64,000 bases of DNA from an uncultured Microbacterium sp. (GTDB taxonomy: Bacteria; Actinomycetota; Actinomycetes; Actinomycetales; Microbacteriaceae). This document shows positions 26,474 through 34,395 of the stretch, one piece after another. Each line of letters opens with the position of its first letter. The first letter of the stretch is position 1. Where the stretch lies: positions 310,001 through 374,000 of the forward strand of contig NZ_FLQR01000006.1 in the NCBI RefSeq assembly GCF_900078385.1, given 5' to 3'. Both the position numbers and the translations under genes were made by a program. Below the pieces are notes generated by a model, which worked only from the letters and a program-made list of their open reading frames with translations, ran no database searches and was not told where the DNA came from.

Positions 26474-27324
26474 CCGGTGCTCCATTCGTAGAATCCGCGG
26501 CCGCTCTTGCGGCCCAGGTGCCCCTCTGCGACGAGCCGCCGGAGCAGTTCGGGCGGGGCGAACCGCTCGCCGAGCGCGGCGTGCAGCTGCTCCGCGATGC
26601 CCAGGCGCACATCCAGGCCGACGATGTCGGTCGTCCGCAGCGGTCCGGTCGCATGCCGGTAGCCGAGCTCCATCGCGGTGTCGATGTCGGCGGCCGAGGC
26701 CACGCCGTCTTCGACCATGCGGATGGCCTCGAGGGCGAGGGCGAGGCCGAGCCGACTGGAGGCGAAACCCGGCGCATCCCGGACCACGACGGGGGCCTTG
26801 CCGAGCGCGGCGACCCACCCGCGCGCCGTATCGGCGAGCGCGGGATCGGTCTCCGCGCCGATCACGACCTCGACGAGCGCCGAGGACGGGACCGGGTTGA
26901 AGAAGTGCAGGCCGAGGAATCGTGCGGGCCGATCGAGTGCCGCGGCGAGGTCGCCGATCGGGATCGAGGAGGTGTTGGAGGCCAGCACGGCGTCCGCGCC
27001 GAGCGCCGCCTCTGCGCGCCGGAGCGCCGCGACCTTGACGTCCCGATCCTCGAACACCGCCTCGACGACGAGCTCGCTGCCGCGGAGGTCCTCGGCATCC
27101 GCCGTCACGTGCAGTCGCGACGCGACGTCGGCCGGCGTCCGCGCGGTCGCGCCGCGCTCGAGGGAGCGCCGGAGGCTCTCGGCGATCCGCTCCCGGGCGG
27201 CATCCCCCGACGCCGCGTCCCGCTCGACGAGGGTCACGTCGGACCCGGCGAGGAGGAAGGCGTGCGCGATGCCGGCGCCCATCCGGCCGCCGCCGACGAT
27301 GCCGACGCGCTCGGGCAGGGTCAC
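26470..27324 (-). CDS. paaH: 3-hydroxyacyl-CoA dehydrogenase PaaH
   Basis: 284-aa NAD-dependent dehydrogenase for 3-hydroxyadipyl-CoA. Rossmann loop VGIVGGGRMGAGIAHAF at the N terminus, then ASNTSSIPIG, LGLHFFNPVP (catalytic His) and PGFASSRL; the C-terminal domain ends with GRKSGRGFYEW. GTG start at 27324 overlaps the paaF stop. Shorter than the ~480-aa E. coli PaaH, resembling instead the single-domain form common in actinobacteria. Confidence 0.9.
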   Translation of the reverse strand: MTLPERVGIVGGGRMGAGIAHAFLLAGSDVTLVERDAASGDAARERIAESLRRSLERGATARTPADVASRLHVTADAEDLRGSELVVEAVFEDRDVKVAALRRAEAALGADAVLASNTSSIPIGDLAAALDRPARFLGLHFFNPVPSSALVEVVIGAETDPALADTARGWVAALGKAPVVVRDAPGFASSRLGLALALEAIRMVEDGVASAADIDTAMELGYRHATGPLRTTDIVGLDVRLGIAEQLHAALGERFAPPELLRRLVAEGHLGRKSGRGFYEWSTG

Positions 27325-28088
27325 GACCGCTTCCTCTCCAGGAACGCCGTCATCCGGCGGAACTTCTCGGGGCTCTCGAACAGCTCGGCCTGCAGTTCGA
27401 GGTCGATCGCGGGATGTGCCTCGAGGGGTGCGTGCAGCGCGCGCTTGGTGTACTGGACGGCGAGCGGATCCAGGCGCGCGATGCGGTCGGCGATCGCGTG
27501 CGCCGCGGGCAGCAGCTCGTCTGCCGGGTGCACGGCGGAGAGCACCCCCCACGCGAGAGCCTCATCGGCCGTGAGGGCACGCCCGGTCAGCAGGAGCTCC
27601 GCGGCGCGCCCCGCGCCGACGAGCCGCGGCAGCAGCCACGAGGCTCCGGCGGCGGCGATGATGCCGAGGGCGGGCTCGGGGTTGCCGATCGAGACGTCCG
27701 GAGTGCCGATCCGGATGTCGGCGGCGTACGCGAGCTCGGCGCCCCCGCCGAGCGCGAATCCCTCGACGGCGGCGATGACCGGCATCGGCAGCTCCCACAC
27801 GCGCCGGAACGCGGCGGTGTTGATGCCCGCGCGCGCGTCCGCGGCGCGACGCTCGCGCAGCTGGGCGATGTCGGCGCCGCCGGCGAACACGCCGCCCGCT
27901 CCGTGCAGGATCAGCACGCGGGGCTCGGCCTCGAGCTCGGCGCACAGCTCATGCAGCGCGTCGACGGTGGCCCGGTCGATCGCGTTGCGGACCTCGGGCC
28001 GGTCGAGGGTCGCGATGACGCGGTCGGCCCGGCGTTCGATGCGGAGCGGGCGCCCCGACGACTGCTCTCCGCGCATCACCCCGGACAT
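27321..28088 (-). CDS. paaF: Enoyl-CoA hydratase, PaaF-like
   Basis: 255-aa crotonase, first gene of the paaFHZI unit. Both hydratase glutamates are kept (FALGGGAELA and GNPEPALG), unlike the PaaG-like protein at 19374, so it fits hydration of 2,3-dehydroadipyl-CoA. The ATG at 28088 has GAGAGG six bases upstream. Starts at 28094 and 28148 are possible, but the latter would fall inside the operator. Confidence 0.87.
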   Translation of the reverse strand: MSGVMRGEQSSGRPLRIERRADRVIATLDRPEVRNAIDRATVDALHELCAELEAEPRVLILHGAGGVFAGGADIAQLRERRAADARAGINTAAFRRVWELPMPVIAAVEGFALGGGAELAYAADIRIGTPDVSIGNPEPALGIIAAAGASWLLPRLVGAGRAAELLLTGRALTADEALAWGVLSAVHPADELLPAAHAIADRIARLDPLAVQYTKRALHAPLEAHPAIDLELQAELFESPEKFRRMTAFLERKRS

Positions 28089-28140
28089 CGTCATCCTCTC
28101 GGTCTGCCCGCCGCGTCGCGGGCGGCGACGGCGCACCCTG

Positions 28141-28162
28141 TTACTCACCGATCGTTCAGTAA
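28141..28162. promoter_or_regulatory. PaaR operator between paaF and paaR
   Basis: Near-perfect 22-bp palindrome (TTACTCACCGA then TCGTTCAGTAA). A partner of the same pattern sits before paaA. Its place between the divergent paaF and paaR, directly after the putative paaF -10, suggests autoregulation of paaR and repression of paaF until phenylacetyl-CoA accumulates. Confidence 0.75.
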
Positions 28163-28191
28163 TAGTGTCAGAGCGTGCGACGAACGGTCAA
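28162..28191 (-). promoter_or_regulatory. Putative paaF promoter
   Basis: On the minus strand TTGACC (28191-28186) and CACTAT (28167-28162) are 18 bases apart, with the PaaR operator starting at the end of the -10. The -35 is close to consensus and the -10 is weak. Confidence 0.4.
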
Positions 28192-28221
28192 CGGGCCGCG
28201 GAGCGGATGGGAGACTGAATC

Positions 28222-28842
28222 GTGACCACCTCCGCCGACACGGCGGCCGCCCGCCGCGGCCGGCCGGGCTATGACCGCCGGCAGGTGCTCGACGTCGCAG
28301 TGACCCTCTTCAACGAGCAGGGCTACGACGCCACCTCCGTCGCCGACCTGGCAGAGCGCCTGGGGCTGTCGAAGTCGGCGCTGTACCACCACTTCGCCTC
28401 GAAGGAGGAGCTGCTCGCGATCGCCCTCGAGACTGCGCTGAGTCGTCTGGAGGCCGTCCTCGACGGGGCGCTCGCACTCGACGCCTCCGCCGCCGACCGG
28501 CTCGAACACGTCATCCGCGGGGCCGTCGCGGTGCTCACCGCCGAACTCCCCTCGGTCACGCTGCTGCTGCGTCTCCGCGGCAACAGCGCCGTGGAGGTCG
28601 CGGCCCTCGAACGTCGCCGCCTCTTCGACCAGCGCGTCACAGGTCTCGTGCGCAGCGCCCAGAGCGAAGGCCGTCTCCGGGCCGACATCGACGCCGGCGT
28701 CGCGACGCGGCTGATCTTCGGGATGGTCAACTCGGTCGTCGAGTGGTACCGCCCGGACGGCCGCGTGGACCCCGCCCTGCTCGCCGAGGACGTGCTCACC
28801 GTGGCGCTGAGCGGGCTCCTCCCCCGCGATGACCACGGGTGA
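28222..28842 (+). CDS. paaR: TetR-family regulator PaaR
   Basis: 206-aa repressor. N-terminal helix-turn-helix at about 18-66 (VLDVAVTLFNEQGYDATSVA, LGLSKSALYHHFASKEELL), ligand domain after. GTG start at 28222. Divergent from paaF with a shared operator. TetR-type PaaR proteins of actinobacteria and Thermus control paa genes and release DNA on binding phenylacetyl-CoA; the same role is inferred here. Confidence 0.88.
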   Translation: MTTSADTAAARRGRPGYDRRQVLDVAVTLFNEQGYDATSVADLAERLGLSKSALYHHFASKEELLAIALETALSRLEAVLDGALALDASAADRLEHVIRGAVAVLTAELPSVTLLLRLRGNSAVEVAALERRRLFDQRVTGLVRSAQSEGRLRADIDAGVATRLIFGMVNSVVEWYRPDGRVDPALLAEDVLTVALSGLLPRDDHG

Positions 28843-28844
28843 TT

Positions 28845-28876
28845 CTTGCGCGGATGTGACGAGAACCCAGCGCAAG
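28845..28876 (+). terminator. Hairpin after paaR
   Basis: CTTGCGC (28845-28851) and GCGCAAG (28870-28876) form a perfect 7-bp stem with an 18-base loop, three bases after the paaR stop. A weak terminator candidate. Confidence 0.35.
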
Positions 28877-28895
28877 CACAGCGGAACCCGCTAAG

Positions 28896-29357
28896 GTGAG
28901 CAAGACGGATACCGCCGTCCGGATCTCCTGGTCACTCGGAGATCTGCGAACCGAATACCGTCATCCACTCAATCTGCAGGGATCCGCGCACTCGCGCATC
29001 GGGCTGATTGCCTCAAGAAACGAACAACTCTTCATCTCTTCACCCCCTCCGGTCGCGTGCCCGTCATGTGCGCACCAGGTCATCTGGCATCAGGCCGACG
29101 ACGATGTCTACTCCGCCACGCGGGGCAGCGAGTTCGCCGGCTTCATCACCGTCGACGCCGACGGCTACACCACTCACGACGCGCTCGCACGGCGACGCGG
29201 CGTCCATGCGTCCCTCGCCGCCGCGCAGGCCGAGTTCGTCCTCTCCGGACCCTCGCCCTTCGCCGCCCTCGGACACTCCACCCCGCTTCCGTCGCGACGC
29301 CGTCGCTTCGGATCACCAGGGTCGCACCGCGGCCCCACACCAAGAAGGAAGAACACA
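28896..29357 (+). other. Cold-shock leader with an in-frame upstream reading frame
   Basis: The frame of the cold-shock gene stays open upstream from a possible GTG at 28896 right into its ATG, with no stop. From about 29040 to 29280 codon use is strongly coding-like and the peptide looks real: [16 protein letters not shown] (a CPxC pair), then [37 protein letters not shown]. The first ~145 and last ~75 bases look like leader sequence. Either a separate small Cys-pair protein has lost its stop, or a long isoform with a fused cold-shock domain is made, or this is a cspA-like 5' leader. The real start is not evident. Confidence 0.45.
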
Positions 29358-29561
29358 ATGGCCGTTGGCACTGTGAAATGGTTCAACTCCGAAAAGGGCT
29401 TCGGCTTCATCGAGCCCGAGGATGGCTCGGCGGACGTCTTCGCCCACTTCAGCGCGATCGAGGGCAACGGCTACCGTTCGCTCGACGAGGCTGCTCGCGT
29501 CGAGTACGACGTCGAGCGCGGCCCGAAGGGCCCGCAGGCTTCGCGTATCCGCGTCCTGTGA
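29358..29561 (+). CDS. Cold-shock domain protein, CspA-like
   Basis: 67-aa nucleic-acid chaperone: one OB-fold cold-shock domain with RNP1 KGFGFI and RNP2-like DVFAHF in [17 protein letters not shown] and [11 protein letters not shown]. The ATG at 29358 is preceded by AAGAAGGAAG, so initiation here is well supported even though the upstream frame is open. Followed by a strong hairpin and then a fatty-acid desaturase. Confidence 0.95.
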   Translation: MAVGTVKWFNSEKGFGFIEPEDGSADVFAHFSAIEGNGYRSLDEAARVEYDVERGPKGPQASRIRVL

Positions 29562-29604
29562 TCGCAAGCGGCGGCGGGGCGGGCTTCGCGCCTGTCCCGC
29601 CGTC

Positions 29605-29642
29605 GGCATGTGCGGCCACCTGACAGTCCGGCCTCACATGCC
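29605..29642 (+). terminator. Strong hairpin after the cold-shock gene
   Basis: GGCATGTGCGGCC and GGCCTCACATGCC pair over 13 positions with one mismatch around a 12-base loop, 44 bases after the stop. No U-tract follows, as is usual in GC-rich actinobacteria. Confidence 0.7.
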
Positions 29643-29769
29643 TGTGTATGTCCCGCGCATGCCGTTGCGGGAATCCATACGCGCGTAGAGTCACGCTGAA
29701 GGGCGGTCAGACGACTGCCCCTCCACACAGTCTGGCTCTCGGGTCTTTCTGCAGATCCGAGGAGCAGAC

Positions 29770-30876
29770 TTGACCGCTGCCACCGTCGCCTCCACGTTGG
29801 GGCCCATTCGTCAGACGTACGCCGGCTCCGATTCGTTCCCGCCGATCGGCCGCGCGTACTCCGAAGTCTCCAACGTCGTGAAGGAGACGGGCCTGCTCCG
29901 CCGGGCCCCGTGGTTCTACTCCCTCGTCGGCACCGCCGTGGCCCTCGGCATCGGCGGCTGCATCACCGGCTTCATCCTGCTCGGCGACAGCTGGTTCCAG
30001 CTGCTCATGGCCGGCGCCCTCGGTCTTCTGCTCACGCAGGCCGCGTTCCTGGCCCATGAGGCCGCGCACCGCCAGATCCTGTCCAGCGGCCCGGCCAACG
30101 ACCGGCTCGCGCGTTTCATCGCCTCCGGCGTGGTCGGCATGAGCTACGCGTGGTGGGATGCCAAGCACTCCCGTCACCACGCGAACCCGAACCGGGTCGG
30201 CAAGGACCCCGACATCGAGATCGACACGATCTCGTTCCTCGACGAGGACGCCGCGAAGGCCCGCGGCATCCAGCGCTTCATCACGCAGCGCCAGGGCTGG
30301 CTCTTCTTCCCCCTGCTGACGCTCGAGGGCCTGAACCTGCACTTCCTCGGCATCAAGTACCTCGTGACGACGCGAGGCGTCAAGGGCCGCTGGACCGAGC
30401 TGTCGCTCATCGTGCTCCGCCACGCCGCGCTCCTCGTGCCGGTCTTCCTCTTCCTCCCGCTCGGCATGGCGTTCGCGTTCATGGGCGTGCAGCTGGCCGT
30501 CTTCGGCGTCTACATGGGCGCATCGTTCGCGCCCAACCACAAGGGCATGCCGATCATCGCCCCGGATGCCCGCCTGGACTTCTTCTCGAAGCAGGTCCGC
30601 ACGTCGCGCAACATCGGCGGCGGCTGGTGGGCCACGTGGCTCATGGGCGGCCTCAACTACCAGGTCGAGCACCACCTCTTCCCGAGCATGGCGCGACCGC
30701 ACCTGTCGAAGGCGCGCGACATCGTCCGCGATCACTGCGCGACCCTGGGCGTGCCGTACACCGAGACGAGCCTGCTGCGCTCCTACGCGATCGTCATCGA
30801 GTACCTGAACCGCGTCGGCCTCGCCGCGCGCGACCCGTTCGACTGCCCCATGGTCGGCGAGTACCGCCGCGCCTGA
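29770..30876 (+). CDS. Membrane fatty-acid desaturase
   Basis: 368-aa acyl-lipid/acyl-CoA desaturase. Histidine boxes: HEAAH (96-100), HSRHH (133-137) and QVEHH (298-302), with hydrophobic pairs between them. The FADS-type C-terminal QVEHHLFPSM box indicates the DesA3/linoleoyl-desaturase-like group. TTG start at 29770 is chosen because GAGGAG lies six bases before it. Located right after a cold-shock gene, which suits membrane fluidity control. A paralog is encoded at 43830. Confidence 0.9.
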   Translation: MTAATVASTLGPIRQTYAGSDSFPPIGRAYSEVSNVVKETGLLRRAPWFYSLVGTAVALGIGGCITGFILLGDSWFQLLMAGALGLLLTQAAFLAHEAAHRQILSSGPANDRLARFIASGVVGMSYAWWDAKHSRHHANPNRVGKDPDIEIDTISFLDEDAAKARGIQRFITQRQGWLFFPLLTLEGLNLHFLGIKYLVTTRGVKGRWTELSLIVLRHAALLVPVFLFLPLGMAFAFMGVQLAVFGVYMGASFAPNHKGMPIIAPDARLDFFSKQVRTSRNIGGGWWATWLMGGLNYQVEHHLFPSMARPHLSKARDIVRDHCATLGVPYTETSLLRSYAIVIEYLNRVGLAARDPFDCPMVGEYRRA

Positions 30877-30917
30877 TCTCACAGCATCCGCGTAGCCGCG
30901 GTGGATACGGTCGGACC

Positions 30918-31622
30918 ATGGATGCGAAGCCCGACTCCCTCGTCGTGACGACCGCCGACGGAGTGGCCACGTTCTCTCCGGAGCAGCTCCGCACGATGCG
31001 CGACGAGTTCCAGCGATTCCTCCTCGAGTACCAGTTCGGGCTGCGGGAGGTCGAGACGAAGCTCGGCATCCTGCGTGACGAGTTCCAGCTGACGCACGAC
31101 TACAACCCGATCGAGCACGTCTCCAGCCGGGTCAAGTCGGCGGACAGCCTCGTCGAGAAGGTCACGCGGAAGGGCATCGACCCGGAGTTCGACTCGATCC
31201 GTGCGCACATCACCGACATCGCGGGCGTGCGGGTCACGTGCAGCTTCGTGGAAGACGCGTACCGCCTCTCCGATCTGCTGACCCAGCAGGACGACATCCG
31301 CGTGCGGCAGGTGAAGGACTACATCGCCGAGCCGAAGCCCAACGGCTACAAGAGCCTGCACGTCATCGTCGAGGTGCCGGTGTTCCTCTCGTCCGGCCGG
31401 GTGGACGTCGCCGTCGAGGTGCAGTTCCGCACCATCGCGATGGACTTCTGGGCGAGCCTCGAGCACAAGATCTACTACAAGTACGACGGCGCGGTACCGG
31501 ACTCCCTCCTCGCCGAGCTGAAGGATGCCGCCGACACGGCCGCGGAGCTCGACGCGCGGATGGAGCGCCTGCACGGCGAACTGCACGGCCCGCGCCCGCG
31601 CGGGCGCCTGTCCGCCGTCTGA
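30918..31622 (+). CDS. Small alarmone (p)ppGpp synthetase, RelP/RelQ-like
   Basis: 234-aa single-domain synthetase without hydrolase or regulatory domains. Substrate-site features: SRVKSADSLVEKVTRKG, TDIAGVRVTC with the catalytic Asp, EPKPNGYKSLHVIVEVP, and EVQFRTIAMDFWASLEHKIYYK split across the active site. ATG at 30918, 41 bases after the desaturase stop. Transfers pyrophosphate from ATP to GDP/GTP under stress. Confidence 0.9.
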   Translation: MDAKPDSLVVTTADGVATFSPEQLRTMRDEFQRFLLEYQFGLREVETKLGILRDEFQLTHDYNPIEHVSSRVKSADSLVEKVTRKGIDPEFDSIRAHITDIAGVRVTCSFVEDAYRLSDLLTQQDDIRVRQVKDYIAEPKPNGYKSLHVIVEVPVFLSSGRVDVAVEVQFRTIAMDFWASLEHKIYYKYDGAVPDSLLAELKDAADTAAELDARMERLHGELHGPRPRGRLSAV

Positions 31623-31660
31623 CCTCCCGCCCGTCGGTGTCGTGTCGCTAGGGTGGCCCC

Positions 31661-33256
31661 ATGAGCGCCGCTGCCGGGACCGGGATGCCGTTGCGGGACT
31701 ACCGCATTCACCGGTACGTGAACGCCTTCTGTCCGCGGTGCCACGAGGAGGACCCCGACCGCGCCCTGTCCGAGGTGCGGCGGCTGTCCGGCTGGCTCGC
31801 GGTCCGGGGCGGCCGCGTCTGGCTCGAGCGGGGCTGCCCCGACCACGGCCTCGTCCGCACGATGTACGACGAGTCGGCCGAGATCCTCACCTACCTCGAG
31901 CAGTGGACGGCGCCCACCAAGGTGCACGAGCCCGACATGGCCGGCAACTTCAAGCCCGTCCCCTCGGCCTATGAGGACGGCCTGCCGCAGATGCAGACGC
32001 AGCACACCTGCATCCTGCTGCAGGACCTCACCGACCACTGCAACCTGCGCTGCCCGACGTGCTTCGCCGAGTCCAGCCCCGCCGCCTCCGCCGTCGCGCC
32101 GCTGGCCGAAGTCCTGGCCTCCGTCGACGCGCGCCTGGCCCGCGAGAACGACCGCATCGACGTCCTCATGCTCTCCGGAGGGGAGCCCACGCTCTATCCC
32201 TGGCTCGAGCAGCTGCTCGAGCATCTGGTGGCCCGGCCCGTGGTGCGCATCCTGCTGAACTCCAATGGGCTCCGCATCTCGCAGGACGACGCGTTCGTCG
32301 AGACGCTCAAGCGCCATCGGGAGCGGGTCGAGGTCTACCTCCAGTACGACGGGGAGAGCGCCCAGGCCTCGACGCACCACCGCGGCGCGGACATCCGCCG
32401 CTTCAAGGAGAAGGCGCTCGCACGCCTGTCCGAGGCCGGCATCTTCACGACGCTCACGATGACGGCCGCGCTCGGCGTCAACGACGGCGAGATCGGCGAC
32501 GTCATCCGGCGCGCGATGCGGACGCCGTACGTCGGCGGCGTCACGATCCAGCCCGTGTTCGGGTCGGGGCGCTCGGCGGGCATCGATCCGGACGACCGCC
32601 TCACGCACACCGGGGTGCTGGCCCGGCTCGGGCCGCAGACCGACGGAGAGGTCACCTGGAAGGACCTCACCGCCCTGCCCTGCAGCCACCCGCACTGCTG
32701 CTCGGTCGGCTACCTGCTGCAGGACGACTCCGGCGACTGGAAGTCGCTCACCTCGCTCATCGGACACGACCGGCTCAAGGAGTTCCTCGAACTCGAACCC
32801 GACCTCATCGCGAACCGGATCGCGGACTCGCAGCTCAACAAGGCGATCCGGCAGGTCGTGAAGAACTCGCTGCTCGATCTGCTGAGCGAGCAGTCGTCGC
32901 TGTCGCACCCGTCGATGGCGTCGATCTGGAGCGACATCTGCCAGAACTGCGATCTCGGCATCGGGACGCTCGCGACCCTCGCGGCGTCGGGTCTCCCCGG
33001 TCAGCATCAGCGGCTCCGCAAGATGCTCGGCGAGCGCGTCAAGCGCATCACCATCAAGCCCTTCATGGACATCAACACGATGATCGAAGAGCGCCTCACG
33101 CAGTGCTGCGTGCACGTGGCCACCGTCAACGAGACGACCGACGCGCACCAGTGCGCGCCGTTCTGCGCCGTGCAGGCGTGGGCACCGCTCGGGCGCCGCC
33201 GGCTGTCGACCGCGACCGGCACACGCAGCCAGATCCCGGTGAGCGTGGCGCGATGA
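31661..33256 (+). CDS. Radical SAM protein of the Tes/MJ0619-like family
   Basis: 531-aa radical SAM enzyme. An N-terminal metal-binding module has C24-x2-C27 (FCPRCHEED) and C59-P-D-H (RGCPDHGL). The SAM cluster motif is C127-NLR-C131-PT-C134, followed by MLSGGEPTLYPW near 171. The C-terminal half adds Cys groups (LPCSHPHCCSVG, ICQNCDLG, LTQCCVH, CAPFCAVQAW) expected to bind further Fe-S clusters. This layout and IKPFMDINTM resemble tetraether lipid synthase (Tes) and bacterial membrane-spanning lipid synthases, which couple lipid tails. Coupled by ATGA to a small membrane protein and followed by an Lgt-family gene, supporting a lipid substrate. Assignment to the broader family is firm; the reaction is inferred. 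Confidence 0.8.
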   Translation: MSAAAGTGMPLRDYRIHRYVNAFCPRCHEEDPDRALSEVRRLSGWLAVRGGRVWLERGCPDHGLVRTMYDESAEILTYLEQWTAPTKVHEPDMAGNFKPVPSAYEDGLPQMQTQHTCILLQDLTDHCNLRCPTCFAESSPAASAVAPLAEVLASVDARLARENDRIDVLMLSGGEPTLYPWLEQLLEHLVARPVVRILLNSNGLRISQDDAFVETLKRHRERVEVYLQYDGESAQASTHHRGADIRRFKEKALARLSEAGIFTTLTMTAALGVNDGEIGDVIRRAMRTPYVGGVTIQPVFGSGRSAGIDPDDRLTHTGVLARLGPQTDGEVTWKDLTALPCSHPHCCSVGYLLQDDSGDWKSLTSLIGHDRLKEFLELEPDLIANRIADSQLNKAIRQVVKNSLLDLLSEQSSLSHPSMASIWSDICQNCDLGIGTLATLAASGLPGQHQRLRKMLGERVKRITIKPFMDINTMIEERLTQCCVHVATVNETTDAHQCAPFCAVQAWAPLGRRRLSTATGTRSQIPVSVAR

Positions 33257-33570
33257 GCGCCTACGACTTCAGCGGCCTCAACCGGCGCGACGACTCCGTC
33301 GCCGATCCGGCGCCGCCGTTCGACCCGCTCCGGCTGTGCGTCTACACGACGGTCGCCCTGCTCGCGGCGCTGCTCGGACCGATCGCGGTGCTCGCGTTCG
33401 CGGTCGTCGCTATCACCGGCTACGCCAAGGCCCGGCGCGCGGGGCTGCTGCGCTCGCGCTGCAAGCTCGGCGACACGCGGCTCGTGCTCGCCTACCTCGC
33501 GGTGATCGCCGTGGCCGCCGCGGCGGCCGTGCCGCTGTGGATATCGCTCTGGGTCTCGGTCTGGACCTGA
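33253..33570 (+). CDS. Small membrane protein of the radical SAM/Lgt operon
   Basis: 105-aa protein with two or three hydrophobic helices (TVALLAALLGPIAVLAFAVV and LVLAYLAVIAVAAAAAVPLW) and a basic loop (KARRAGLLRSRCK). No family recognised. Overlaps the radical SAM stop by four bases and precedes the Lgt-like gene by three bases, so it is an integral operon member. Confidence 0.75.
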   Translation: MSAYDFSGLNRRDDSVADPAPPFDPLRLCVYTTVALLAALLGPIAVLAFAVVAITGYAKARRAGLLRSRCKLGDTRLVLAYLAVIAVAAAAAVPLWISLWVSVWT

Positions 33571-33573
33571 GCG

Positions 33574-34395
33574 GTGTTCCCCACGCTGCAGGACCTCGTC
33601 GGGTGGATGCCGCCGGCTGACACCCATGCGGTCTTCGTGGCGCTGGGACTCGGGGCGGCGGGCATCGTCTTCCTCGTCGAGGAGCGCCGGCGCGGCGTGA
33701 CCGACCCCCGCATCCCGCACATCGTGCTCGGCGCCCTGCTCGGCGCCGCCCTCTTCTCCCGGCTCGGGACGTGGGCGCAGCACCTCGACCCCACCCAGAA
33801 CCTCAGCCTCGTCGACCAGCTCGCCTACGGGAACGCGTCGATGCTCAGCGCGCTCGTCGGCGCGTGGGCGGGCGTGCATGTCGCGAAGCGGATCGTGCGC
33901 TACCCGGAGCGCACCGGTGATCTGTTCGCCCCGGCGGTCGCGCTGGCGATGGTGATCGGTCGGATCGGCTGCCTCCTCACCGAGGAGCCCGGAACGCCGA
34001 CCGGCATGGGGTGGGGAATTGTGCTGGATGCGGACGCCGCCGCCCGCGTGGGTGCGCCGGCGGGCGTCCCGCTGCATCCGAGCTTCGTGTACGAGATCGT
34101 CTTCCACGCCCTCGCGTTCGCGGCGCTCTGGTGGTGGCTGCGGCACCGTCCGCTCGCCGCCGGCGAGACGCTGACGCTGTACATCGCGGCCTACGGCGTC
34201 TTCCGCTTCCTCGTGGAGTTCGTCCGCGGCAACGACGTCGCGTGGCTCGGACTCACGCGGCCGCAGCTGTTCCTCCTCGTGACGATCCCGCTCCTCATCG
34301 CCCGCATCGTCTACAAGTCCTCGCGCGGACAGTTCCGCGCACCCGCACCCACTGCACCAGGAAGGACGTCGCATCATGAGCAACAGCACGCCTGA
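33574..34395 (+). CDS. Lgt-family (prolipoprotein diacylglyceryl transferase-like) membrane protein
   Basis: 273-aa protein with about seven membrane helices. Family marks are G129-R-I-G-C-L-L in place of the Lgt signature GRIGNF, H168 in LHPSFVYE (Lgt HPTQLYE) and R211...R218 in RFLVEFVRG. The signature Asn, needed in E. coli Lgt, is Cys133 here. Classical Lgt moves diacylglycerol from phosphatidylglycerol to lipoprotein Cys; this divergent copy sits with a lipid-type radical SAM enzyme and may act on another acceptor. GTG start at 33574, three bases after the preceding stop. Confidence 0.8.
   Translation: MFPTLQDLVGWMPPADTHAVFVALGLGAAGIVFLVEERRRGVTDPRIPHIVLGALLGAALFSRLGTWAQHLDPTQNLSLVDQLAYGNASMLSALVGAWAGVHVAKRIVRYPERTGDLFAPAVALAMVIGRIGCLLTEEPGTPTGMGWGIVLDADAAARVGAPAGVPLHPSFVYEIVFHALAFAALWWWLRHRPLAAGETLTLYIAAYGVFRFLVEFVRGNDVAWLGLTRPQLFLLVTIPLLIARIVYKSSRGQFRAPAPTAPGRTSHHEQQHA

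Noticed and set aside
24368..26818. Longer PaaZ start reaching 26818
   Set aside because: The extra residues are the antisense-frame shadow of paaH; ATG 26473 has GGAG and the ATGA overlap.
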